From an uncultured Sutterella sp. (GTDB taxonomy: Bacteria > Pseudomonadota > Gammaproteobacteria > Burkholderiales > Burkholderiaceae_F): DNA of 64,000 bases. The notes under the pieces were generated by a model. The model did no database searches. It saw only the letters and a list, made by a program, of their open reading frames with translations, and was not told the DNA's origin. The position numbers and the translations under genes are program-made. Location of the stretch: contig CATVXH010000001.1 in NCBI GenBank assembly GCA_958347955.1, positions 62,001-126,000 on the forward strand, read 5' to 3'. How positions within the stretch are numbered: the first letter of the stretch is position 1; each line of letters begins with the position of its first letter. Shown one piece after another: positions 52,357-60,664 of this stretch.

Positions 52357-53094
52357 TCAGTGATTGAGAATTTTCGATAGGAATTGTACGGCACGCTCAC
52401 TCTTGGGTTGAGTAAAGAATTCCTGCGTCGGAGCATTTTCTAGGATTTCTCCGTTTTCCATGAAAAGCACTCGGTCTGCAACGCGTCTGGCAAAGCCCAT
52501 TTCATGGGTGACAACCATCATGGTCATTCCATCTTGGGCAAGTTCAACCATTACGTCGAGCACTTCATTGATCATTTCAGGGTCCAACGCGGAAGTCGGT
52601 TCATCAAAAAGCATGCAAACCGGATCCATAGCTAGTGCTCGGGCGATGGCCACACGCTGTTGTTGTCCTCCGGAAAGCTGCCCGGGGAATTTCAGAGCCT
52701 GCTGGGACAAGTGTACGCGTTCCAACAAACTAAGACCGCGTTGTGTCGCTTCATCTCGGCTTCTTCCCAATACTTTCATTTGAGCCAAAGTTAAGTTGTC
52801 AATGATTGAAAGGTGCGGGAAAAGCTCGAAGTGTTGGAAAACCATGCCAATGTGGCGGCGTAATTTAGGCAAATTTGTTTTGGGATTCCCAACATCAATG
52901 CCATTGACGATAATCTTGCCTTCTTGAAAGGGTTCCAGTCCGTTTACAGTTTTAATCAGAGTGGATTTGCCTGAGCCTGAGGGGCCGCAAACAACAACGA
53001 CTTCGGCCTTTTCAACGCTGGCAGTGCAATCTTTGAGAACTTGGAAATTCTCGTTATACCATTTGCTGACGTGTTGAATTTCGATCATTGCCAT
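52357..53094 (-). CDS. Amino acid ABC transporter ATP-binding protein (GlnQ-like)
   Basis: 245 residues from ATG 53094 with AGGA ahead; a further ATG lies two codons on. Walker A GPSGSGKST, signature LSGGQQQRVAIARALAM, Walker B CMLFDEPTSALDPEMINEVLDVM and the switch VTHEMGFA match the polar amino acid (GlnQ/GltL) branch. No binding protein or permease is next to it, so it probably serves a transporter encoded elsewhere. It starts 11 bp after the enoyl-CoA hydratase stop. Confidence 0.93.
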   Translation of the reverse strand: MAMIEIQHVSKWYNENFQVLKDCTASVEKAEVVVVCGPSGSGKSTLIKTVNGLEPFQEGKIIVNGIDVGNPKTNLPKLRRHIGMVFQHFELFPHLSIIDNLTLAQMKVLGRSRDEATQRGLSLLERVHLSQQALKFPGQLSGGQQQRVAIARALAMDPVCMLFDEPTSALDPEMINEVLDVMVELAQDGMTMMVVTHEMGFARRVADRVLFMENGEILENAPTQEFFTQPKSERAVQFLSKILNH

Positions 53095-53105
53095 GGTCAC
53101 TGATC

Positions 53106-53873
53106 CTATCGGGACTTTCTGCTGAAATCGGGTTTTCTGCCCTCCTCGAACGCTTTGCACGCTTCCTGAGCCTCTTCACTGCCAAGTCGTGAAATGAGGG
53201 TTTCATGTTCGGCGTTGAGAGCTTGACGGATAGCTTGGCCCTGACTCTTTCTTAATAAAGCCTTCGTGGCCCTTAAGCTTCCGGAAGGAAGTTTTGTTAA
53301 ACGCGCAGCGCGAGCCAACGTTTCTTTAAGCACATCATCATCTTTAAACACGGCAGTGACAAAACCCATATGAACAGCCTCTGCCGGTGTGATCGGCTCA
53401 CTTAGAAGTAGCTTTTCCATGGCTTTTTTGAATCCGGCTTTTTCAGTGAGTGTGTACGTTAGCGCATATTCCGGCGTAAGTCCTAGGGCAGTAAAAGGCA
53501 ACGAAAAAAGGCTCTTTTCTCCGCAATACACCATGTCACAGAAACAAAGGATGGCTACTCCAAGGCCGACGGCAGGTCCCTGAACCGCGGCCAAAGTCGG
53601 CTTGTCAAAGGCGATCATTGCTTCAATCAAAGCGTCATAAGCCTCTTGGATTTCATCGGTGCGGTGTAGTGATTCGCTGAAATCTGCCCCGGCACAGAAA
53701 ATATTATCCTCGCCGCTGAACACAACACAGTGAACAGAGTCATCTTTTTGAGCTTCTGTCAACACCTTGACCCAACTTAAGCATGTCGCGGCATCGATCG
53801 TGTTTCGTTTGGCCGGTCGCGACAGGGCGATGTGGCAGATGCCATTTTGTACAGTTACCGTTAAATCAGACAT
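53106..53873 (-). CDS. Enoyl-CoA hydratase/isomerase family protein
   Basis: 255 residues. Crotonase-fold protein: SRPAKRNTIDAATCLSWVKVL, the oxyanion-hole FCAGADFSES, QGPAVGLGVAILCFCDMVY and LTPEYALTYTL. At the usual second glutamate site it reads TPEYALTYTL, as in many isomerase-type members (Delta3-Delta2 enoyl-CoA isomerases), so isomerisation rather than hydration is possible. It lies 9 bp after the PatZ-like gene, which also handles acyl-CoA. Confidence 0.85.
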   Translation of the reverse strand: MSDLTVTVQNGICHIALSRPAKRNTIDAATCLSWVKVLTEAQKDDSVHCVVFSGEDNIFCAGADFSESLHRTDEIQEAYDALIEAMIAFDKPTLAAVQGPAVGLGVAILCFCDMVYCGEKSLFSLPFTALGLTPEYALTYTLTEKAGFKKAMEKLLLSEPITPAEAVHMGFVTAVFKDDDVLKETLARAARLTKLPSGSLRATKALLRKSQGQAIRQALNAEHETLISRLGSEEAQEACKAFEEGRKPDFSRKSR

Positions 53874-53882
53874 GGTTCCTCG

Positions 53883-56558
53883 TTAAAGGTTCAAGGTAAA
53901 AGTAAGAAAAGCTTCATCGAGAGTGTCTTCTTCATGACATGTAAAGCCTAAAGAAGCCATAAGACCTAGCATGCCGTCATTGCCCTTCAACACGTATCCG
54001 ATCAAAGTGCCAACTTTGGCTCGTTTGGCTTGTTCAATGAGTTCTTTCATCAGGATAGTGGCCAAACCACGTCGTTGCCAACTATCCTCGACAACCACTC
54101 CAAATTCAGCGTACTTTGTACCAGGGATGCGTTTAAAGCGGGTAACACCTCTGATAAATTCTGGCTCTTCAGGATCGCAAGCGACTATTGCAACTTCTCG
54201 GTTGTAGTCGATATTAGTCAATTCAACGATTTTCTCTCGCGCTAATTCATTGGATGAAATGTGAAGACGCAGGTACGTTGTTTGGGGTGAAAGCCTCAAC
54301 AAAAAATTCCTGAGGGCATCGTAGTCTTGCGCATGAATGTTACGCAGAAAAACTAGGCCATTTTTAATTTCCCGCCAATTGTCATCTACAAAGGGCTCGG
54401 GAGCCAGTGTCAAGTGAGAGGCGCTGTCATCTTTGTCAAGATTTCCCGGGGCAATTCCGACGTGAGCGTCAAGCGCTATGCAGCCGCCATCATCAACCAA
54501 AATTGGGTCAATAGTGAGGTCCCTAATCAATGGAAAATCAGTGACAAGTTTGGACACTCTCATCAAAACTTGCGCCAAAGCCTCTTTATTAGCCGGGGGC
54601 ATTCCTCGGAAGTAATCCAGTGAGCGGCTGATGGCAGGCTTTTCAATAAGTTCTCTGGCGAGCGGTTCGGTCAAAGGCAAAAGCTCGAAAACCTCATCGT
54701 CATAAATGTCCCCCGTGTATCCTCCGGCCCCGAAACTGATCACTGGACCAAAACGGGAATCCGTGTGAACCGAGATTTTCACTTCTCGACCGTTAGGGCG
54801 CCGGATGTAGCGTTGCACGTAAAGTCCTTTCAATTGAGCGTAAGGAGCGCGCTGAGCTATGTTGTCCAAAATGCTCTGACTTGCCTCATACACTTCATTT
54901 TCATCTTGAAGGTCCAAACGAACGCCCCCGACGTTGCTCTTGTGAATAACGCCATTGGCCAATGCCTTAATCACTACGGGAAAGCCAAGTGTTTTGGCGG
55001 CATTAACCGCCTCGACCGGAGAATGCACCAGAATTCCGGATGCGGCGGTCAATCCCATGCAGGCCAGTAACCGCTTAGTTTGCAGTTCATCAAGACTGAA
55101 GCAATCGCTGTTCTTATTTTCTTCAAAAATCTTTCGAATAGCATTCTTATCGGCCGGCAGAGGAGCAGTTTCGGAAGCAATAGTTGCCGAGAGGTAGCGT
55201 CTGGATTGGGCGTAGTGAGACATCCAGGAAAAAGCCTTTACGGCGTCCTCAGGGCTCTTTAAAACGGTGATGGGATGGTTCTTTAGCCGCTCTTTGGCGG
55301 CGATGGTTTCCGTTTCACCAATCCAGGCCGTAATGATTGGTTTGAAACTTGCGTCTGTTGCATAAGCGATGGCGTCGCAAACGCGCTCCAGAGGAGCCGC
55401 AAAAGTCGGAGCGGTGACAATCAAAATGGCGTCGACATTTTCGTCTTTGTTGAGAGCGTCTACAGCCAGTTTGATACGTCTTGGATCTGCGTCGGCCCAA
55501 AGATCCACCGGATTAGTCATGGGCAACGGGTTTTCGAAAATCCGGTGCAGTTTTTCTGTGGTTGCTCGAGATAGAATGGCTAGTTTGACATCGTTTTCAA
55601 CGGCCGCATCGGCGGCAAGCACGCCAAAACCGCTGCCATTGCAGATAATTCCGATGCGATTGCTTCGAGGTAAACGCCGTTGACAAAAAATCTCGATAGC
55701 CGACAACATGTCTTCAGGTCCGTATACCCGTATTGCCCCAGCTCTTTCCAAAAGAGCGTTAAAGACTTTGTCGTCGCCTGCTGGAACCCCCATTCGACTT
55801 GCGAGCAATTGCGAGGCTTGTTGGCTTTTACCTCCTCGTAAAACGATTACGGGTTTGCGGCGCGAAGCTTCCCTAACGGCTGAGAAAAATTCTCTCGGAT
55901 TGCGAATACCTTCGATGTGTAGGACGATAACGCTGGTTTCTTTATCTTGCGCAAGAAAATCCACCACCTCGCTCATCGACACGTCGATTTCATCTCCTGT
56001 GTTGATTAGGCATGAAAACCCGATGTCCCGAATTCGCTGTGAGCTCAAAATGGAGGTGCCAATGACGCCAGACTGGCAAGCAAAGGCGACGTTTCCGCTT
56101 TTGGGGAGTTGTGTCCAGTAGCTCGCGTTCAGATTGATGGAGGGGCGCATGATCCCTAGGCAGTCTGTACCGATCAGGCGAAGCCCCAACGAATGTGCTT
56201 TGTTAACGATATGCGCTTGCCAAGTAGGGTCTGAAGTCACGGAGGCGTCGCTTGGCGCCAAAGCAACCCAACGCGTGCCGTGCTCGGCAATGTCTTCCAA
56301 TAAGCGTTCTATAGTTTTACTTGGTACGGCTAAAACAGCTAGATCAATCTTATCCTCAATAGTCTTAATTGACGGATAACATTGGATATCACCCAAATAA
56401 CGATATTTTGGGTTGATGGGATAAATGCGGCCAGTATATTCCCCAGCGATCAGGTTTTTCCAGAGCGCTGTTCCACGGGATGTTTCGCGATCACTGGCAC
56501 CGACAATGGCGATAGATTGCGGAACAAATGCTGAGTGAAGTTGGTGCGATGTATCCAT
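53883..56558 (-). CDS. PatZ-like protein acetyltransferase / ADP-forming acyl-CoA ligase fusion
   Basis: 891 residues, like E. coli PatZ/YfiQ (886). Domains in order: CoA-binding (residues 5-130, SIAVVG-type SIAIVGASDRETS), two ligase-CoA (succinyl-CoA synthetase alpha-like) domains (150-460), an ATP-grasp domain (about 480-700, GFPVVIKALANGVIHKSNVGGVRLDL) and a C-terminal GNAT domain (about 735-891, with SWQRRGLATILMKELIEQA as the acetyl-CoA loop). In E. coli the ligase part is inactive and the GNAT part acetylates lysines. Whether the ligase works here cannot be told. First gene of a three-gene leftward group. Confidence 0.9.
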   Translation of the reverse strand: MDTSHQLHSAFVPQSIAIVGASDRETSRGTALWKNLIAGEYTGRIYPINPKYRYLGDIQCYPSIKTIEDKIDLAVLAVPSKTIERLLEDIAEHGTRWVALAPSDASVTSDPTWQAHIVNKAHSLGLRLIGTDCLGIMRPSINLNASYWTQLPKSGNVAFACQSGVIGTSILSSQRIRDIGFSCLINTGDEIDVSMSEVVDFLAQDKETSVIVLHIEGIRNPREFFSAVREASRRKPVIVLRGGKSQQASQLLASRMGVPAGDDKVFNALLERAGAIRVYGPEDMLSAIEIFCQRRLPRSNRIGIICNGSGFGVLAADAAVENDVKLAILSRATTEKLHRIFENPLPMTNPVDLWADADPRRIKLAVDALNKDENVDAILIVTAPTFAAPLERVCDAIAYATDASFKPIITAWIGETETIAAKERLKNHPITVLKSPEDAVKAFSWMSHYAQSRRYLSATIASETAPLPADKNAIRKIFEENKNSDCFSLDELQTKRLLACMGLTAASGILVHSPVEAVNAAKTLGFPVVIKALANGVIHKSNVGGVRLDLQDENEVYEASQSILDNIAQRAPYAQLKGLYVQRYIRRPNGREVKISVHTDSRFGPVISFGAGGYTGDIYDDEVFELLPLTEPLARELIEKPAISRSLDYFRGMPPANKEALAQVLMRVSKLVTDFPLIRDLTIDPILVDDGGCIALDAHVGIAPGNLDKDDSASHLTLAPEPFVDDNWREIKNGLVFLRNIHAQDYDALRNFLLRLSPQTTYLRLHISSNELAREKIVELTNIDYNREVAIVACDPEEPEFIRGVTRFKRIPGTKYAEFGVVVEDSWQRRGLATILMKELIEQAKRAKVGTLIGYVLKGNDGMLGLMASLGFTCHEEDTLDEAFLTFTLNL

Positions 56559-56783
56559 TAGAAAATCTTAAAAAATCTTTTACACGAAAATTAACCTCAC
56601 AATTTTACTCAAAATTGCCCTAACTCCCTATTTTTTCGTAAGAAAATATTAAGAAAGGTTTTGTTTTTTTAGCCGATTAAGAATGTTTGCTTTGCTAAAA
56701 TTTAAAGAATCTCGGTTGTCTTTTCAAAAACGAAAAAACAGCGGCGAAATAGATCTTAAAAATCGTTATTTTCAAGGATTTTT

Positions 56784-57881
56784 ATGAAAGTTAATGGAAT
56801 CCCTACCCGTACTATTTGGTCTATTGATCACGGACAATCTGTCGGCATTATTGATCAAACGCGACTGCCCTTTGAATTTCGGAAGGAAGTTTTAAGCGAC
56901 TGGCAGTCTGTGCGTGATGCAATTGCGACAATGAAAGTTCGTGGTGCACCCTTGATTGGAATCGCAGGTGCTTGGGGTATGGTGTTGGCTATTCGTGACA
57001 ATCCCGATGACGATTTTATTCATGAAGTGCGAAGTGAGTTGATTTCTTCACGACCGACGGCGGTAAATCTGCAGTGGGCGGTGGACCATATTGTCAAAAA
57101 AGTTATGCCGTTGGTTAAAAAAGATCGCTTACCTGTTGCCTACCGAGAGGCCGAGCAGATGACTCAGAATGACGTGCTCGCCAATCGTGCTATCGGCACT
57201 CACGGTGCCAAGATTATTGCGCAGATTTATGCCGACAAACGTGAGCCCGTCAATATTCTGACTCATTGCAATGCGGGATGGTTGGCGACTGTGGATTACG
57301 GAACAGCGTTGTCAGCCGTTTATATTGCTTTTGAGCAGGGGATTCCTCTGCACGTTTGGGTCGATGAAACACGTCCCAGAGAACAGGGGCTTTTAACGGC
57401 TTGGGAGTTGGCTGGCGTCGGTATTCCTCATACAGTGATCGCCGATAATGCCGGTGGTCATTTAATGCAGCATAGGGAAGTTGACGCGGTGATTGTTGGC
57501 GCGGATCGCATTACGGCCATCGGTGATGTCGCCAATAAAGTCGGCACCTATCTGAAAGCATTGGCGGCCAAGGATTCCCAGGTGCCTTTTTACGTTGCCG
57601 CACCTTCATCAACGATTGATTGGACTATTCAGGATGGCAAGCACGGTATCGAAATAGAAAATCGTTCTGGAGATGAATTGCGCTTTATCAGAGGTCTTGA
57701 TAAAAAAGGGAAAATTAACAACGTTCGAGTTATCAGTGAGCAGACCAATGTGGAGAATCCGGCTTTTGATGTAACGCCTGCCCGTTTAATTACCGGTTTT
57801 ATCACAGAGCGTGGAGTATGTGCTCCTGAATACTTAACGCGGCTTTTCCCTGAGGGCGCCCGTATTCAGGCGAGAGGTTAA
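56784..57881 (+). CDS. mtnA: S-methyl-5-thioribose-1-phosphate isomerase
   Basis: 365 residues. MtnA opens methylthioribose 1-phosphate to the ribulose form in salvage of the MTA made from SAM. Family marks: MKVRGAPLIGIAGAWG, the catalytic cysteine in ILTHCNAGWLATVDYGTAL and the aspartate in VGADRITAIGDVANKVGTY, with the final ITERGV. The related eIF2B-like fold could cause confusion but these residues fit MtnA. It is preceded by a 225 bp AT-rich gap. No good -35 box was found. Confidence 0.95.
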   Translation: MKVNGIPTRTIWSIDHGQSVGIIDQTRLPFEFRKEVLSDWQSVRDAIATMKVRGAPLIGIAGAWGMVLAIRDNPDDDFIHEVRSELISSRPTAVNLQWAVDHIVKKVMPLVKKDRLPVAYREAEQMTQNDVLANRAIGTHGAKIIAQIYADKREPVNILTHCNAGWLATVDYGTALSAVYIAFEQGIPLHVWVDETRPREQGLLTAWELAGVGIPHTVIADNAGGHLMQHREVDAVIVGADRITAIGDVANKVGTYLKALAAKDSQVPFYVAAPSSTIDWTIQDGKHGIEIENRSGDELRFIRGLDKKGKINNVRVISEQTNVENPAFDVTPARLITGFITERGVCAPEYLTRLFPEGARIQARG

Positions 57882-57883
57882 TC

Positions 57884-58546
57884 GTGCAAGAGGAAAATTT
57901 GAGACGGCAAGTCATTGAAATAGCCCGACGCATGAATGCGTTGGGCATCAATGTCAATAAAAGCGGCAATGTCTCTGCCCGTGTTCGAATTGATGATATT
58001 GAAGGTTTTTTTATAACGCCTACTGGTATTGCTTACGAGGAACTTTCCCCAGAGGATATTGTTTTTATCCCTTTTAATAAGGGAACTGATTCTGAAGTGA
58101 GAGCACGGCGTTTGCCTTCGAGTGAGTGGCTGATGCATGAGAAAGTGTATAGGCGAAGGCGGGATCTGTCTGCAATTGTTCATACGCATTCTGCCTGCGC
58201 CACGGCGTTGGCGTGCCAGGATATGGAGATTCCTCCTTTTCACTATATGGTAGCCGCCGCAGGCGGAGACCGCATTGAATGTGCTCCATACGCTCTTTTT
58301 GGCACAGAAAAATTAGCTAACATTGCCGCAAATGCGCTTGAATCCAGGAATGCTTGTCTATTATCCCATCATGGAGTGTTGGCGGCCGGAAAAACTTTGA
58401 CGGCTGCACTCAGGCTGGCCCACGAAGTGGAAAATCTGGCAAACATGTATATTCTCACCAGGCAGTTGGGCGAACCGAAAATGTTGTCTGCCGAACAGAT
58501 GAATGAAGTGCTCAATCAATTTCAAACTTATGGTCAGCAACGATAG
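57884..58546 (+). CDS. Class II aldolase, probable methylthioribulose-1-phosphate aldolase
   Basis: 220 residues, GTG start two bases after the mtnA stop. Class II aldolase/adducin fold: NVNKSGNVSARV and ITPTGIAYEEL (phosphate site), PSSEWLMHEKVY (catalytic glutamate), VHTHSACATAL (metal histidines) and SHHGVLAAG (third histidine). Next to mtnA it most likely splits methylthioribulose 1-phosphate into DHAP and methylthioacetaldehyde (the DHAP shunt). The alternative is the MtnB dehydratase of the same fold, but mtnC and mtnD are not nearby. MTA nucleosidase and kinase genes are not in the window. Confidence 0.85.
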   Translation: MQEENLRRQVIEIARRMNALGINVNKSGNVSARVRIDDIEGFFITPTGIAYEELSPEDIVFIPFNKGTDSEVRARRLPSSEWLMHEKVYRRRRDLSAIVHTHSACATALACQDMEIPPFHYMVAAAGGDRIECAPYALFGTEKLANIAANALESRNACLLSHHGVLAAGKTLTAALRLAHEVENLANMYILTRQLGEPKMLSAEQMNEVLNQFQTYGQQR

Positions 58547-58772
58547 AAAGATTACGCCTCCAAAATGGTTAAAGCCGGATGGAACTCCGGTGTCATGCAC
58601 GGAAAAGGTCATGGTTTTGGACGAAAACTATGAGGATTTGGCGGAAGCTATCAAAGACGCGTTAGAGGATGCCTTGGTGTTGGGGTGCTCGGAAGCACAG
58701 GTCAGGGCAAGCCTGCATGCTTTGATAGACGCTGTGCAGACAGATATCAAAGAGTATCAACATCACCCCTAA
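58530..58772 (+). CDS. Small conserved hypothetical protein
   Basis: 80 residues from ATG 58530, overlapping the aldolase stop by 17 bases. The sequence opens with TPPKWLKPDGTPVSCTEK and then forms an amphipathic helical body (LAEAIKDALEDALVLGCSEAQVRASLHALIDAV). I recognise it as a small protein kept in Burkholderiales, with no known function. It overlaps the MFS gene stop on the other strand by four bases. Confidence 0.7.
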   Translation: MVSNDRKITPPKWLKPDGTPVSCTEKVMVLDENYEDLAEAIKDALEDALVLGCSEAQVRASLHALIDAVQTDIKEYQHHP

Positions 58773-59956
58773 CGCTTAGAGTTTTTGCTCATTAAGAGCC
58801 ACAGGGCGATTAATGCGCAAAGCACTGCGGTAGCGTAGAAGCTTTCGAAATAATGGTCAAAGGCGTTGTGAATAAATCCGAAAGCAAGCGGAAGAAAAAT
58901 GGCTCCGGCAAAGGTAAAAAACAATGTTCCGCCAGTAGCTACGCCTGCTTTGCCTTCCGGGGCAATTCGTGCAACATGAGCCAGGTAAACTCCATTCCAC
59001 CCGATGGCGGAGCCACCTAAGCAAAAGCAGACCCCAAGTAGCAGTATAGTGGCCGTTTGAGGCGTAAAGAATCCGACTGTCACTAGCATTGTTGCCATCA
59101 GGAATCCCAGTATCGACAGGGTTAGTCTCGGAGAATGAATCCAGTCGGCAAACATTCCCCAAAAGAGACGTCCGCACATCCCGCCAATACTGGCAGCACT
59201 TAAAGCCATGCCTGCTAAAACGATTGAAATTGAAATGTCTTCAACCATGAATGAAACCAGATAACTGAAAACGCACATTTGAGTACCGTTATAGACAAAA
59301 GAAACGATACACATGCGACGAAGACCGGCGTGTGAGGTGACCAAACGCAATGCATTTAACACAGTGTGGATGCTAAAACGTGAATTTGGATCAAAATGGT
59401 CATCAAGTTGATTGCGGTGGTAAAGAACCAATAGCGCAATACAAAGAGCAAAAATAGCCATGGCGTGAGGCCCAGCTTGCCAACTTCCAGCCCATAGAGC
59501 AATGCTGGGAACAATAAAACCGGCAAGAGCGCTACCTAAGGGGACAGCCGTTTGTTTTAAAGAAAAAACAAATCCCATGCGTTCCTTAGGAACAGTATGG
59601 GCCAGAATATCACTAGAGGCGGGAGTGATAGGACCGTAGCTCAAGCCGAGAATCAGAGCGCCTAAACAAATAAACCAGAAATTGGCTACGGAACTGAGCA
59701 TTAAACCAATGGCAGCAAGTATCAAGCATCCCTGGGAAACGTGAATACCACCATAACGGGTGACCATAGTACCGCCAGCGACAGCAGCAAAAGCCGCACC
59801 TATGTAAATGAAACAGACATAGGTACCGATGAAGGAGCTGGGCATACCGATTGCTACGGCAACCAAAGGGGCAATGGCCGATAATGTGACAGTGCTCGCT
59901 GTGGCTATTGACTGGATGGACATTGTGGAGATGAGGGCTAATCGCACGACTGACAT
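58769..59956 (-). CDS. Major facilitator superfamily transporter
   Basis: 395 residues from ATG 59956 (GTG 59965 is three codons upstream). About twelve membrane segments. Typical features are the loop GTMVTRYGGIHVSQG after helix 2 and GRLFWGMFADWIHSPR between helices 7 and 8. The branch resembles YbfB/CynX-type or oxalate-formate-like carriers; the substrate is unknown. It stands apart from the mtnA operon and diverges from the lipoprotein gene. Confidence 0.82.
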   Translation of the reverse strand: MSVVRLALISTMSIQSIATASTVTLSAIAPLVAVAIGMPSSFIGTYVCFIYIGAAFAAVAGGTMVTRYGGIHVSQGCLILAAIGLMLSSVANFWFICLGALILGLSYGPITPASSDILAHTVPKERMGFVFSLKQTAVPLGSALAGFIVPSIALWAGSWQAGPHAMAIFALCIALLVLYHRNQLDDHFDPNSRFSIHTVLNALRLVTSHAGLRRMCIVSFVYNGTQMCVFSYLVSFMVEDISISIVLAGMALSAASIGGMCGRLFWGMFADWIHSPRLTLSILGFLMATMLVTVGFFTPQTATILLLGVCFCLGGSAIGWNGVYLAHVARIAPEGKAGVATGGTLFFTFAGAIFLPLAFGFIHNAFDHYFESFYATAVLCALIALWLLMSKNSKR

Positions 59957-60095
59957 TTTGATCACTCATAGCAACGTATTGTGTCCATTGTAAAAGAATT
60001 TGTATTTTCTAATAAGTCAAATGAGCAACAGCAATAAAGATTTGCCAATAAGAAACATAAAGGCGATACAATCGGGGAAAAATGGGGAGATAGTT

Positions 60096-60602
60096 ATGAG
60101 TCTAATTAAACCTCTCAAATATACGATATTGGCCGCATCCGCATTGGTGTTGGTCGGTTGCGCCCATCCTGACCTAATTAAAACAGGAACTTCTGAGATT
60201 GCCGTCGTTAATGAACTTGGGGCGCCCGATTCAAAAATGTCGCACGCCGACGGCAGTTTTACCTTGGTCTATTCCTTGCAGCCTTTTGGCAAAGAAACTT
60301 ATTGGATGAATTTCGATAAGAATGGGAACTTCATCGGAAAAGAGAAAACGATGAACGAGGAGCATTTTAAGTTAGTGGTTCCGGGTAAACACACCAAAGC
60401 GGATGTCTATCAAATGTTCGGGCACTGCGCTCAGGAATATGATTTCAAACTCCAAAACCAGACTGCTTACATGTATCGATTCAATGACGACGTAGGGATG
60501 GCAATGGCCTTTTGGGCGCAGTTTGACACCGACGGTGTTGTCACGGAGACAGCGGTGACGCAAGATCCGTGGGATTATGATGGCAACGATTGGATGTTTT
60601 GA
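60096..60602 (+). CDS. Lipoprotein with BamE/SmpA-like appearance
   Basis: 168 residues from ATG 60096, chosen for the GGGGAGA site ahead; an open frame back to 60000 lacks such a site. The lipobox is LVGC (C at residue 22), followed by AHPD, so sorting to the outer membrane is likely. IAVVNELGAPDSKMSHADGS and KADVYQMFGHCAQEYDF resemble the small alpha-beta repeats of BamE-type domains (VxxxLGxPxxxxxxxDG), twice. Family weakly assigned. Confidence 0.75.
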   Translation: MSLIKPLKYTILAASALVLVGCAHPDLIKTGTSEIAVVNELGAPDSKMSHADGSFTLVYSLQPFGKETYWMNFDKNGNFIGKEKTMNEEHFKLVVPGKHTKADVYQMFGHCAQEYDFKLQNQTAYMYRFNDDVGMAMAFWAQFDTDGVVTETAVTQDPWDYDGNDWMF

Positions 60603-60616
60603 TTGAACAAACTTAG

Positions 60617-60651
60617 AAAATAGGGGGAGGTTTTAAACCTCCCCCTATTTT
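60617..60651. terminator. Bidirectional terminator between lipoprotein gene and aspS
   Basis: A 17-base perfect stem, 60617-60633 with 60635-60651, built on AAAATAGGGGGAGG and its complement. The A run on one side and T run on the other serve both strands, as suits two converging genes. Confidence 0.93.
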
Positions 60652-60664
60652 GAGCTAGGTTGCT

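Noticed and set aside
56559..56783. AT-rich gap between the PatZ-like gene and mtnA
   Set aside because: Searched for promoters, repeats and small genes. A TAAAAT box at about 56695-56700 is the best -10 candidate but has no -35 partner, so nothing was annotated.
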